From NCBI GenBank assembly GCA_046735115.1, contig JBKPSR010000109.1, positions 1 through 15,737 on the forward strand: a stretch of 15,737 bases of DNA, written 5' to 3'. The position numbers were made by a program, and so were the translations under genes. This DNA comes from JACVRW01 sp046735115 (GTDB lineage: Bacteria; Actinomycetota; Thermoleophilia; Solirubrobacterales; Thermoleophilaceae). The notes beneath the pieces were generated by a model. The model was not told the origin of the DNA. It made no database searches and saw only the letters and a list, made by a program, of their open reading frames with translations. Shown piece after piece: positions 5,851 to 13,855 of the stretch (position 1 is the first letter of the stretch; each line of letters starts with the position of its first letter).

Positions 5851-5942
5851 TTCATCGGGGGTACGGACTGCACTTCCCGACGCACCTTTTTTGACGCTTC
5901 GCCCTGCGTGAAGCGAAAACGCGAGGGTGAGATGATGCGCTC

Positions 5943-7337
5943 GTGGCTGATAACGGAGCCACGGTCGAGGAGCGCCGGACGCGCGGCAAGAGCGCGCGCG
6001 CCGCTGCGCCGCGTAAGGCTCACGGCGACTGGCGGGCGTCACCGGACCGCGCCGATCCGGTCGGCGTGCTGGAGCAGCAGGGAGCGACGCGGGTGCCCGA
6101 GCTGCTGCCGTATCGCTACAAGCGGATGGCCGCCTCCTCGTTCGCGTTCTTCCGCGGGAACGCAGCGATCATGGCGGCCGACCTGGCCGGTACGCCGCGC
6201 TCCGGACTGAGCGCTCAGCTCTGCGGCGACGCGCACCTCTCGAACTTCGGCGGCTTCGCGGCGCCCGACCGAGAGCTGGTCTTCGACCTGAACGACTTCG
6301 ACGAGACGCTCCCCGGCCCCTGGGAGTGGGACGTCAAGCGCCTGGGCGCGAGCCTCGCGGTGGCCGCCCGGGACGCGGGACTGGGCGCCCGCGAGCGCCG
6401 TCGCGCGGTGGCGGCCGTCGGCCGCGGTTACCGGGAGGCGATGCGCGACTTCGCGGACATGCGCAACCTCGACCTCTGGTACGAGCGCCTCGATGCCGAC
6501 GACATCCTCACGCGCGCACGCACGTGGCTGAGCGAGAAGGCGGCGCGCAAATTGAAGCGCGACATGGAGAGCGCCCATCGAAAGGACAGGCTGCGCGCCC
6601 TCGACAAGCTGACGCACCGGGTCAACGGCGAGCTCCGCCTGATCAGCGACCCGCCGCTCATGGTGCCGGTGGGCGAGCTGTTGCCGGAGGCGAAGGCGTC
6701 GGCGCTGAGCGCCGCCATGGTATCGATCGTGCGCGACTACGCCGACACCCTACGCCCGGACCTGCGCCGCGTGGTCGAGAGCTACCGGCCCGTCGACGTG
6801 GCGCGGAAGGTGGTCGGCGTCGGGAGCGTCGGCACACGGGCGTGGGTCGTCCTGATGCTGGGCCGCGACGACGAGGATCCGCTGTTCCTGCAGGTCAAGG
6901 AGGCGCAGGCGTCGGTGCTCGCGCCGCATCTCGGCCGGGGCCGCTACGCGCACCAGGGCCGCCGGGTGGTGGAGGGCCAGCGGCTGATGCAGGCCGCCGG
7001 CGACGTCCTGCTCGGCTGGATCCGCACGAATGTCGACGGGCACGAGCGCGACTTCTACGTGCGCCAGCTCTGGGATTGGAAGTACTCCGTCGCCGTCGAG
7101 AGCTTCGACGCGGACGGCTTCGAGCGCTACGGGCGTCTGTGCGGCAGCACGCTGGCGCGGGCGCACGCTCGCACCGGCGATCGGGTGGCGATCGCGGCGT
7201 ATCTCGGCCAGAGCGATTCGTTCGACGACGCTCTGGCCCGCTTCGGCGAGGCATACGCGGACACGAACGAGCGCGACCACCGCGCGCTGGTCGAGGCGAT
7301 CCGCAGCGGCCGCGTCGAGGCGGCCGCCGACGAATAG
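5943..7337 (+). CDS. DUF2252 family protein (kinase-like fold)
   Basis: The 464-residue product matches the DUF2252 family (COG4320) in length and layout. It has the signature CGDAHLSNFGGF at 94-105 and FDLNDFDET at 114-122, then WEWDVKRL. These two blocks resemble the catalytic loop (GDxHxxN) and metal-binding DFD motif of aminoglycoside-phosphotransferase and protein-kinase-like enzymes, so phosphotransfer is plausible, but the family's reaction and substrate are not established. Further conserved-looking parts are VVGVGSVGTRAWVVLM and FYVRQLWDWKYS. No signal peptide or membrane segment is seen. The start is a GTG at 5943; a GAGGGTGAG stretch lies somewhat far upstream, and the two nearby ATGs at 5932 and 5935 are in another frame. 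A 110-nt gap separates it from the globin gene on the same strand. Confidence 0.88.
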   Translation: MADNGATVEERRTRGKSARAAAPRKAHGDWRASPDRADPVGVLEQQGATRVPELLPYRYKRMAASSFAFFRGNAAIMAADLAGTPRSGLSAQLCGDAHLSNFGGFAAPDRELVFDLNDFDETLPGPWEWDVKRLGASLAVAARDAGLGARERRRAVAAVGRGYREAMRDFADMRNLDLWYERLDADDILTRARTWLSEKAARKLKRDMESAHRKDRLRALDKLTHRVNGELRLISDPPLMVPVGELLPEAKASALSAAMVSIVRDYADTLRPDLRRVVESYRPVDVARKVVGVGSVGTRAWVVLMLGRDDEDPLFLQVKEAQASVLAPHLGRGRYAHQGRRVVEGQRLMQAAGDVLLGWIRTNVDGHERDFYVRQLWDWKYSVAVESFDADGFERYGRLCGSTLARAHARTGDRVAIAAYLGQSDSFDDALARFGEAYADTNERDHRALVEAIRSGRVEAAADE

Positions 7338-7447
7338 CCGGGCGCCGTCTCTGGGCGGAGAACCGTCGCGAGGGAGGCGGTCAACCGACGCGATCCCTGC
7401 GGCCAGCCCACCTACCGGGCATGCGCCATCGTGGCGATGCTCCAGAC

Positions 7448-7876
7448 ATGACCATCGATCTGGAAGCACTCGAGACGAGCTTCGACCTCATAGCGCCGCG
7501 CGGCGACGAGCTGATGGACGAGTTCTACGCGCGGCTGTTCGAGGCGGCGCCGGCCGTCAAGCCGCTGTTCGCGGGCACCAACCTGCAGCGGCAGAAGACG
7601 ATACTGCTCGGCACGCTCGTCCTGCTTCGCAAGTCGCTGCGCAACCTCGACACGATCGTCCCGAAGCTTCGCGAGCTCGGCGCTCGGCACGTGGCCTACG
7701 GGGCGGAGCCGGAGCACTACCCCGTCGTCGGTGAGGTGCTGATCGCGTCGATGGCCGCGGTCGCCGCCGACGCCTGGCGACCCGAGTACGAGCGGGCCTG
7801 GGGCGCCGCGTTCGAGATCGTCGCCGGCGCGATGATCGACGGCGCCAACGAGGCGAACCTCGAGGCCGCGGCCTAG
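7448..7876 (+). CDS. Single-domain bacterial globin
   Basis: A 142-residue haem protein of the Vitreoscilla haemoglobin/flavohaemoglobin globin-domain type, without a reductase domain. Key positions align with that family: Tyr27 at B10 (FYARLF), Phe41 at CD1 (PLF), a Gln-rich E-helix start (Gln47, Gln49) near the distal position, the proximal His81 (RHVAYG) and the EHYPVVGEVLI block after it. The family binds O2 and NO and acts in NO detoxification or oxygen handling; which applies here is not shown. The ATG at 7448 gives the family's usual start; an in-frame ATG at 7421 would add nine residues. Neither has a good ribosome binding site. The stop shares its CTAG with the stop of the convergent phosphoesterase gene. 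Confidence 0.9.
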   Translation: MTIDLEALETSFDLIAPRGDELMDEFYARLFEAAPAVKPLFAGTNLQRQKTILLGTLVLLRKSLRNLDTIVPKLRELGARHVAYGAEPEHYPVVGEVLIASMAAVAADAWRPEYERAWGAAFEIVAGAMIDGANEANLEAAA

Positions 7877-9441
7877 CCGCCCGGCTGCGACGCCGGCCCC
7901 GGCGCCGGGTCCAGCGGCAGCGGATCGGGCGCGCGCGGCGGCTGACCGAAGTCGAAGTCGCGCACGAGGTTGCCGAGGATCGGCGCGTTCTCACGGACGT
8001 CCGGGCGTGGGTCGGGGCGGCCGTCGGTGCGCGGGTCGATGCGCTGGCCGCCAAGGAAGTCGTCCTCGATGAACTTGTTGATCGCGTCGAACGAGAGCGT
8101 CTGGTGGTCGATGTACCCGCGCTTGGCGTACGGGCTGATGACCAGCGAGGGAACGCGAATCCCGTAGCCGTTCTGGTCGACCGTCGGCGGCGTCACGTGG
8201 TCGTAGAAGCCGCCCCAGTCGTCCCAGTCGAGGAAGATCGCGGTGCTGTTCCAGTCCGGGCCGTGCATGACCGTGTCGATGAGGCGCGTCACGTAGCGCT
8301 GGCCGGCCGCCGGTGTCGCCGGCGCGTGCTCCGAGTGGAGCTCGTCCGGCACGACCCACGACACGGCGGGGAGCTTGCCGTCGTGCGCCGCCGACAGGAA
8401 GGCCGAGACGTCCTTCACGTTCCCCACCTGGCCGTCGTGGCGCACAGTGGTGAACGACGGCAGCGGGTTCCAGATCTCGGGAGTGTCGGACCACGGCGGC
8501 TCCGGCGGCTGCCCCTTATGGATGTAGTAGCCCCAGCTCACGTCCTTCCGATGGAGGAGCCAGGTGAGATCGGTCCACGCATAGTTCCCGTACTCGTTCA
8601 GCCGAGCCCTCGCCCCCGGCGGCGCGAGGTGACGACACAGCGCGAGAGCGTCGCTGATGTGGGGCTGGCGTAGATCCAGGCCGTATGCCATGCGGCGTAT
8701 CCCGTGCCGCACTAGGCAGCGCGTCACCGGTTGCAGCGCCGTCATGGCCCGGGGTCCGTCGGGGCCACCCCCGCCGGTGATCTGGGCGGTCTTGAAGCCG
8801 CCGAGCTCGTCGTCGTTGACGCAGCTCGAGGGGTCGCCCGCGCGCGTGCAATGAGCCGACCAGCCAGAGACCATGAAGAGGTGCGCCGGCAAGCTCCACG
8901 AGGCGGTCGGCTCGAACATGTGGTCCTGGAGGGTGAAATCGTGCGCCCAGCGCCAGTAGTTGGGGATCTCGCGGGCGTCGTGATAGCCCATGACGTCCGG
9001 TGGCGCCGACGATTCGCACACCGGCGCAGTCAGGCCACACGCGCGGCCGCCGGGTCTCTCCGCGGACGCGACGAAGCCGTCCATTCGCCCACCGTCGATG
9101 TCGGCCTTCGCCGAGTCTGCATTGTGCTGCGCGCCGCCGTTGACCTGCCTGGGGTCGTGGTAGGGATAGGCGCAGGTCCCGGTGCGCGGATCGTTCGCGC
9201 ACACCGTGAAGCGCCCGTCCCGGGCCGGGAGGCCGTCCGCGCCGGGGAAGGTGCCGAAGTAGGAGTCGAAGGACCGGTTCTCCTGCATGATCACGACGAC
9301 GTGGCGGATCCGGTGAATGCCGTGCTTCTGGCCGATGCTCAGCGGGTTGGGCACGACGCTGACGTTCTGCGCGACGCCCGCCCCACCACAGCCGGCGAGA
9401 GCCACCAGCGACACCAACATCGCGGCGAGACCTGGGCGCAT
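7873..9441 (-). CDS. Secreted lipoprotein phosphoesterase (phospholipase C / acid phosphatase AcpA family)
   Basis: The 522-residue protein starts with a lipoprotein signal peptide: Arg2, a hydrophobic core, and lipobox LAGC with Cys18 as the lipidation site, so it is exported and membrane-anchored outside the cell. The mature part has the phosphoesterase-family (PF04185) signature VVVIMQENRSFDSYFGTFPG (48-67), with Glu54 and Asn55 of the metal site, then QDHMFEP, the WVVPDE-type block, IFLDWDDWGGFYDHV and the RVPSLVISPYAKRGYIDH block. Family members hydrolyse phospholipids or phosphomonoesters. The C-terminus is Pro-rich. The ATG at 9441 is the only start that keeps the signal peptide; no ribosome binding site is visible, so leaderless expression is possible. 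It converges on the globin gene and is divergent from the DUF3303 gene. Confidence 0.9.
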   Translation of the reverse strand: MRPGLAAMLVSLVALAGCGGAGVAQNVSVVPNPLSIGQKHGIHRIRHVVVIMQENRSFDSYFGTFPGADGLPARDGRFTVCANDPRTGTCAYPYHDPRQVNGGAQHNADSAKADIDGGRMDGFVASAERPGGRACGLTAPVCESSAPPDVMGYHDAREIPNYWRWAHDFTLQDHMFEPTASWSLPAHLFMVSGWSAHCTRAGDPSSCVNDDELGGFKTAQITGGGGPDGPRAMTALQPVTRCLVRHGIRRMAYGLDLRQPHISDALALCRHLAPPGARARLNEYGNYAWTDLTWLLHRKDVSWGYYIHKGQPPEPPWSDTPEIWNPLPSFTTVRHDGQVGNVKDVSAFLSAAHDGKLPAVSWVVPDELHSEHAPATPAAGQRYVTRLIDTVMHGPDWNSTAIFLDWDDWGGFYDHVTPPTVDQNGYGIRVPSLVISPYAKRGYIDHQTLSFDAINKFIEDDFLGGQRIDPRTDGRPDPRPDVRENAPILGNLVRDFDFGQPPRAPDPLPLDPAPGPASQPGG

Positions 9442-9524
9442 TGCGCCAATGTGCCGAGCGCGGCTGAAGTCAAGATGAAGCCGAGGAGCGGGCCGCCCGC
9501 TGAACGCGCTCTACCATCGACGGC

Positions 9525-9800
9525 TTGCTCTACATGGTCGTCGAGAGGTTCACGCAAGGCGCCGCGCCGGTCTACGAGCGGGCCGCCGAGCGGGGCCGGC
9601 TCCTGCCGGATGGCCTGCGGTATGTGGACAGCTGGATCGACGAGAGTCTCGGTCGCTGCTTCCAGCTGATGGAGACGGACGACGCGCGGCTGCTGGACGA
9701 GTGGACCGCACGCTGGAGCGACCTCGTCGAGTTCGAGGTCGTGCCGGTGATCGGCTCGGCCGACGCGACCGCTCGCGTGCTCGGAACCACCGAGCGCTAG
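9525..9800 (+). CDS. DUF3303 family small protein
   Basis: The 91-residue protein fits DUF3303: MLYMVVERF at the start, GRLLPDGLRYVDSWID, then CFQLMETDDARLLDEW and FEVVPV. Family members are about 90 residues, of unknown function, and adopt an apparent ferredoxin-like (dimeric alpha-beta barrel) arrangement. The TTG at 9525 is chosen since it restores the full first strand (MLYMVVERF); an ATG at 9534 would remove three residues. No clear ribosome binding site is seen. The gene is divergent from the lipoprotein phosphoesterase across 83 nt. Its TAG overlaps the stop of the convergent DUF2461 gene within one CTAG. Confidence 0.82.
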   Translation: MLYMVVERFTQGAAPVYERAAERGRLLPDGLRYVDSWIDESLGRCFQLMETDDARLLDEWTARWSDLVEFEVVPVIGSADATARVLGTTER

Positions 9801-10429
9801 CCGCGCGGCAGCTGGGAGGGACCGACGTGCTTCGCCAGCCACGCCACCAGCGGGCGGGCGCTGTCGAGCTCCGTACGAATCCGGCGCCGGGCCTCGGGCG
9901 TGTGCAGCCACGGCTCGAGCGGGTGGCGGCGGTACACCGTGATTTCCTTCATGCGCAGCCGTTCGATGCGCGGATGGTCGATCGGGTAGCCGCGCGGCGC
10001 GCGCTTCAGCTGCGGCGGCGCGGGCTCCAGGCCGGCCTCCTCCGCCACCGAAAGCGCGCGCTCGAAGGCGGCGGCGCGGCGGCCGTCCGCAATCGCCGCG
10101 CGGTAGCGCTCGAGCTGGTCGGACGCCGGCGCGTGCAGGCCGGCGGCGACGAGCAGTCCGTCCAGCGACAGCTCCACGTAGTAGCCGCCCGCGCCGCCGT
10201 AGCCGATCGCCAGCCCGAGCTGCTCCTTGATCGGCGGGCGCATGTGGAAGCGCGTGTCGTTGTACGGCCGGAACAGATGCGGCTCGCCAAGGTGCGCGAG
10301 CTGCACCGCGAGCTCGCGGGCCGGCTCCAGCAGCTCGCTGTCGTAGCGGCCGCGGTTCGCCTTGAACCAGTCCCGGTCGTTGTTGGCCTCGAGCTCGCGC
10401 AGGAACTCGAGCGCACCCGGTGGCCACAT
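9797..10429 (-). CDS. DUF2461 family protein
   Basis: The 210-residue product matches DUF2461 (TIGR02453) in length and motifs: FLRELEANNDRDWFKANRGRYD split at residues 9-30, the RPYNDTRF and RPPIKEQLG segment around 54-72, GGYYVELSLDGLLVAAGLH, and LKRAPRGYPIDHPRI. The function is unknown; members are cytoplasmic and widely spread. The ATG at 10429 gives the usual N-terminus, directly at the first helix, although no strong ribosome binding site precedes it. It converges on the DUF3303 gene and is divergent, across 170 nt, from the small membrane protein gene. Confidence 0.88.
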   Translation of the reverse strand: MWPPGALEFLRELEANNDRDWFKANRGRYDSELLEPARELAVQLAHLGEPHLFRPYNDTRFHMRPPIKEQLGLAIGYGGAGGYYVELSLDGLLVAAGLHAPASDQLERYRAAIADGRRAAAFERALSVAEEAGLEPAPPQLKRAPRGYPIDHPRIERLRMKEITVYRRHPLEPWLHTPEARRRIRTELDSARPLVAWLAKHVGPSQLPRG

Positions 10430-10485
10430 GCCTCGGAGGCTACCGCCGCGTATCGCCCGGCTCCCGACGAGGTCGGATCACACTA

Positions 10486-10506
10486 CTGCCGCGACGCAAG
10501 CGGCAG
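10486..10506. repeat. Perfect inverted repeat in the gap between two divergent genes
   Basis: CTGCCGC (10486-10492) and GCGGCAG (10500-10506) flank the 7-nt loop GACGCAA. It lies between the DUF2461 start and the small membrane protein start, with no gene to terminate in either direction, so it is either a protein-binding site or a leader hairpin. No promoter could be assigned nearby. Confidence 0.45.
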
Positions 10507-10599
10507 CATGGGTAGTTCCGAGCAGCCCGATCCGCATTGACCACGGATGCGCCGCGCCGGCTGGGCTGGCAGCCTGCCATTAAAGGAAGGAGCCCTGCG

Positions 10600-10890
10600 A
10601 TGTCGACCAGCTCCCAGCCGTCGCCAACCATCTTGAAGCCTCGGCGTCTGCCCGCCGATCTGCTCCTGCGGAACATGTGGGCAGGCCTCGCGATTGTCGT
10701 CATGTGGCTCGCGGTCCTGTTCGACGCGCTGTTCGGACCTGACATCGTCAGCACCAGCGGGGGAGGAACGAACACCACGACTATCCCCTCGGCGGTGGCT
10801 GTGGCGCTGTTCGCCTGGCTCGCCACCAAGGCGGTTGCGAAGCACGGGTTCGGTCGTGGCGAGAACGACGCCGACGCTCACCCGAGCTGA
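10600..10890 (+). CDS. Small membrane protein with two predicted helices
   Basis: The 96-residue protein starts at an ATG (10600) preceded by AAGGAAGGAG (10583-10592), a very strong ribosome binding site. A polar, proline-containing N-terminus with Arg/Lys is followed by a hydrophobic helix at about 26-46 (WAGLAIVVMWLAVLF), a Gly/Thr-rich loop (GGGTNTTT), and a second helix at about 61-80 (IPSAVAVALFAWLATKAVA). Positive charges lie before helix 1 and after helix 2, predicting both termini in the cytoplasm. I do not recognise the family. The frame is open upstream to 10537, but the site fixes the start. Its last 13 nt overlap the 3' end of the convergent GH15 gene. Confidence 0.75.
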   Translation: MSTSSQPSPTILKPRRLPADLLLRNMWAGLAIVVMWLAVLFDALFGPDIVSTSGGGTNTTTIPSAVAVALFAWLATKAVAKHGFGRGENDADAHPS

Positions 10891-12692
10891 CGGTCTAGGT
10901 TGTAGGCGGCGCTGATCAGCGCCAAGTGCGTGAAGGCCTGGGGGAAGTTGCCGAGCTGCTCGCCCGTCGGCCCGATCTCCTCCGAGTACAGCCCGACGTG
11001 GTTGGCGTAGGTGAGCATCTTCTCGAAGGCGAGCCGCGCCTCGTCCAGCCTCCCCGCCCGGGCCAGCGCCTCGACCCACCAGAAGGAGCACAGTGAGAAG
11101 GTCGCCTCTTCGCCCGCCAGCCCATCGGGCGATGCTTCCACGTTGTAGCGGTAGACCAGGCTGTCGGAGACCAGTTCGGCGCTGATGGCATCGAGCGTGG
11201 CGATCCAGCGCGGATCCGTGGGCGCGATGAACTTGCAGAGGGGCATCAGCAGCAGGGACGCGTCGAGCACGTCGCTGTCGTAGTGCTGGACGAACGCGCG
11301 GCGCGCGGGATGCCAGCCGCGCTCCATGATCTGGTTGTAGATGCTGTCGCGGACCGCCGTCCAGCGGGGAAGGTCGGCCGGCAGGCCGCGCTGCCGCGCG
11401 ATCCGCACCGCGCGCTCGACCGCCACCCAGCTCATCAGCCGCGAGTACGTGTAGTCCTTGCGGCCGCCGCGCGTCTCCCAGATGCCCTCGTCGGGCTGGT
11501 CCCAGTGGTCCATCAGCCACTCGAGGTTGCGGGTGAGCTCCATCCAGCCGTCGTGGTAGATGGGCCGCCCGTACTTGTTGCAGAGGTAGACGGAGTCCAT
11601 CAGCTCGCCGTAGATGTCGAGCTGCAGCTGGGTCGCCGCGCCGTTTCCGATGCGCACCGGCGCCGAGCCCATGTAGCCCTCGAGGTGCGCGAGCTCCTCC
11701 TCGCTCAGGTCCTCGCGCCCGTCTATGCCGTACATGATCTGCAGCGGGCCCGACTCGCGGTCCGTCGCTTCGCGGAAGCGCCCTTCCAGCCACTCCATGA
11801 ACGCCCCCGCCTCCTCGGTGAACCCCAGTCTGAGGAGCGCGTAGAGCGAGAAGGCGGCGTCGCGCATCCACGTGTAGCGGTAGTCCCAGTTGCGGGTGCC
11901 GCCGAGCTCCTCCGGCAGGCTGGTGGTGGGGGCGGCCACGATCGCACCGGTGGGCGCGTAGGTGAGCAGCTTGAGCGTGAGCGCGGAGCGATGCACCATC
12001 TCGCGCCAGCGTCCGCCGTAGCGGGAGCGGCGCAGCCAGTTCCGCCAGAACGCCACGGTGGCGTCGAACTGGGCCGCGATGTCGGCATCGGAGTATCGCA
12101 CCGGCAGCTCGCCGGGCTCGACACGGTCGAGCACGAAGGTGGCCATCTCCCCCGCCCGGAGCTCGATGCGCGTGCGGACGCCCCCGTCGTCCGCGATTTC
12201 GAGCGGACAGGTGGCAGAAAGGCCAAGCCCCAGTCCTGGAGAGCGGAACAGTGCGCCGTGCGGGGTGAGCGCCACCTCGTGCCGGGCGCGCGCGTAGTCG
12301 AACCGCGGTGTCACATCGACCACAAAGCGCATCTGCCCGCGTACAGCGACCACCCGCCGGATCATCCGGTGCCGGTGCGCCGCCTGGCCCGTGCGGGGCG
12401 GTGGCATGAAGTCCTGCACCTCGCCCACCCCCTCGGGTGTCAGGAAGCGCGTGATCAGGACGTTCGTGTCAGGGAGGTAGAGCTGCTTGGAGCTCCAGCC
12501 GTCGCCGTCGGGCGAGATCCGAAAGCGCCCCCCGCGGTCGGCGTCGAGGATCGCCGCGAAGACGCTCGGCGAGTCGAAGTGCGGGCAGCAGTACCAGTCG
12601 ATCGTCCCGTCGGTGCCCACGAGCGCGACCGTGTGCAGATCGCCGATCAGGCCGTGTTCGGCGATGGGCAGATAGCGCGACCGTGGCGGCAT
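10878..12692 (-). CDS. Glycoside hydrolase family 15 protein (glucoamylase or trehalase type)
   Basis: The 604-residue protein has the bacterial GH15 layout: an N-terminal beta domain beginning YLPIAEHGLIGD and containing TDGTIDWYCCPHFDSPS, then an (alpha/alpha)6 catalytic barrel with NWDYRYTWMRDAAFSLYALL, DEGIWE with acidic residues Glu402 and Glu406 at the expected general-acid site, and YSEEIGPTGEQLGNFPQAF with Glu571/Glu572 at the general-base site. The family hydrolyses alpha-glucosidic bonds; in actinobacteria some members of this architecture are trehalases, and sequence reading cannot separate this from glucoamylase or oligosaccharide activity. No signal peptide, so intracellular. The ATG at 12692 is preferred to the TTG at 12698 because GAGGA lies 9 nt before the ATG but only about 3 before the TTG. 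It follows the MDR gene by 18 nt on the same strand and is probably cotranscribed. Confidence 0.92.
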   Translation of the reverse strand: MPPRSRYLPIAEHGLIGDLHTVALVGTDGTIDWYCCPHFDSPSVFAAILDADRGGRFRISPDGDGWSSKQLYLPDTNVLITRFLTPEGVGEVQDFMPPPRTGQAAHRHRMIRRVVAVRGQMRFVVDVTPRFDYARARHEVALTPHGALFRSPGLGLGLSATCPLEIADDGGVRTRIELRAGEMATFVLDRVEPGELPVRYSDADIAAQFDATVAFWRNWLRRSRYGGRWREMVHRSALTLKLLTYAPTGAIVAAPTTSLPEELGGTRNWDYRYTWMRDAAFSLYALLRLGFTEEAGAFMEWLEGRFREATDRESGPLQIMYGIDGREDLSEEELAHLEGYMGSAPVRIGNGAATQLQLDIYGELMDSVYLCNKYGRPIYHDGWMELTRNLEWLMDHWDQPDEGIWETRGGRKDYTYSRLMSWVAVERAVRIARQRGLPADLPRWTAVRDSIYNQIMERGWHPARRAFVQHYDSDVLDASLLLMPLCKFIAPTDPRWIATLDAISAELVSDSLVYRYNVEASPDGLAGEEATFSLCSFWWVEALARAGRLDEARLAFEKMLTYANHVGLYSEEIGPTGEQLGNFPQAFTHLALISAAYNLDRQLG

Positions 12693-12710
12693 CGCCAAGC
12701 ATCCTCGCGC

Positions 12711-13751
12711 TTACGGCACCAGCACGAGCTTCCCCTTGGACGCCGAGCTCTCGAGCAGCTCGTGAGCGCGCCGTGCCTCGGAGAGCGGCAGACGCTCGGC
12801 GACAACCGGGTGGATCTTGCCCTCGCGGAGCAGCTGAAGCAGCACCTCGAAGTCGTCGGCGAACCAGTCATGGTGCGGGATGCGCAGGATCTGAACCCGG
12901 TAGCCGGAGACCCGCCGGCGGGACGAGAGAGTGCCCCAGAGCCATGTCATCGCCATCGCCGGCCACCACTCGAACCAAGCACGCATGCTCTTGCGGCCCT
13001 GCGCAAGCGTGTTGTAGGCACCCATCGTCACCAGCCGCCCGCCAGGATCGCCCGTGATCGAATTGCCCTTCCGCAACGCACGGAAGGACCGCAGCGCCAC
13101 CTTGCCGCCGATCCCGTCGAGCACCACGTCGACGCCTTCACAGCCGGTCAACTCACGCACACGCGCCAGAAAGTCCTCGTCGCGGTAGTCGATCGCAACC
13201 GCCCCGAGCCGCTCGACCGCGGCCTTGTCGCGCGCCGCGCAGGTCCCGAACATGCGAAGCCCGGCCAGCGCTCCCAGCTCGAGGGCGGCGGTCCCGACCC
13301 TGCCCGCCGCGCCGTGCACGAGCACCGTCTCGCCGGAGCGCACTCTCGCGGTGCGGTGCAGCATCTGGTAGGCGGTCAGGTACGGGAAGATCAGGCTGAC
13401 GACCTCCGCCGGGTCGAGGTCCTGGGGCACCGCGACGGCGTACCTCTCGGGCACGCAGACGCGCTCGGCGTCGGCGCCGTACACGGTCAGCACGCCGACC
13501 CGGTCTCCCTCGTTCAGCCTCTCGCAGCCCGCGCCGAGCTCCTCGACGATGCCGACGAGCTCGTAGCCGGGCGTGAACGGCGGCTTCGGGCCGCCGATGT
13601 AGGTGCCGGCTCGAATCTGCGCGTCGGTGAAGGACACCCCGGCCGCCAGCACCCTTACCCGCACCTCGCCCGCACCGGGTCGGGGAGTCTCCTCCTCGAC
13701 GACCTTCAGGACCTCGGGTCCACCGTAATGTTCGACGACGACACGCTTCAT
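12711..13751 (-). CDS. Zinc-independent MDR-family oxidoreductase (quinone oxidoreductase / VAT-1-like)
   Basis: The 346-residue protein is a medium-chain dehydrogenase/reductase: an N-terminal GroES-like domain (MKRVVVEHYGGPEVLKV, then GYELVGIVEELG) and a Rossmann domain with VLVHGAAGRVGTAALELG at about 143-160, followed by VDVVLDGIGGKV and a C-terminal KIHPVV and KGKLVLVP ending. The catalytic zinc ligands of alcohol dehydrogenases are absent, as in NADPH-dependent quinone or enone reductases. The substrate is unknown. The ATG at 13751 starts the canonical first strand; upstream in-frame codons are Arg-rich and look non-coding. No clear ribosome binding site is visible. It heads an apparent two-gene unit with GH15 (18 nt apart). 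Confidence 0.9.
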   Translation of the reverse strand: MKRVVVEHYGGPEVLKVVEEETPRPGAGEVRVRVLAAGVSFTDAQIRAGTYIGGPKPPFTPGYELVGIVEELGAGCERLNEGDRVGVLTVYGADAERVCVPERYAVAVPQDLDPAEVVSLIFPYLTAYQMLHRTARVRSGETVLVHGAAGRVGTAALELGALAGLRMFGTCAARDKAAVERLGAVAIDYRDEDFLARVRELTGCEGVDVVLDGIGGKVALRSFRALRKGNSITGDPGGRLVTMGAYNTLAQGRKSMRAWFEWWPAMAMTWLWGTLSSRRRVSGYRVQILRIPHHDWFADDFEVLLQLLREGKIHPVVAERLPLSEARRAHELLESSASKGKLVLVP

Positions 13752-13855
13752 GGCGCGTGTTCTACGTCGGCCGCGCAGTCCGCGCATCCGACGAATCCCG
13801 CCGCGTCGATCAGTACGAGACCGCAGATACTGACGCCGTGCCTACAAGCGTGCCG

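Noticed and set aside
5858..5863. GGGTAC as a second SigB-type -10 element
   Set aside because: No GTTT-like element lies 14-17 nt upstream; the nearest partial match is too far away.
5895..5915. Hairpin CGCTTC / GAAGCG upstream of the DUF2252 gene
   Set aside because: It has a 6-bp stem with a 9-nt loop, no T-run on either strand in the right place and no gene ending there; too weak to call a terminator or operator.
5891..5919. TTGACG as a -35 element before the DUF2252 gene
   Set aside because: No acceptable -10 hexamer lies 16-18 nt downstream; the region there reads CGAAAAC.
6326..7447. Upstream extension of the globin frame
   Set aside because: It overlaps the DUF2252 gene in another phase and encodes Arg/Gly/Pro-rich nonsense. 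A complete globin starts at 7448.
10510..10515. GGGTAG as a stress-type -10 element before the small membrane protein gene
   Set aside because: There is no GTTT upstream at the right distance, and the last base does not match the consensus.
10537..10542. TTGACC as a -35 element for the gene at 10600
   Set aside because: The sequence 16-18 nt downstream is GC-only and holds no -10 element.
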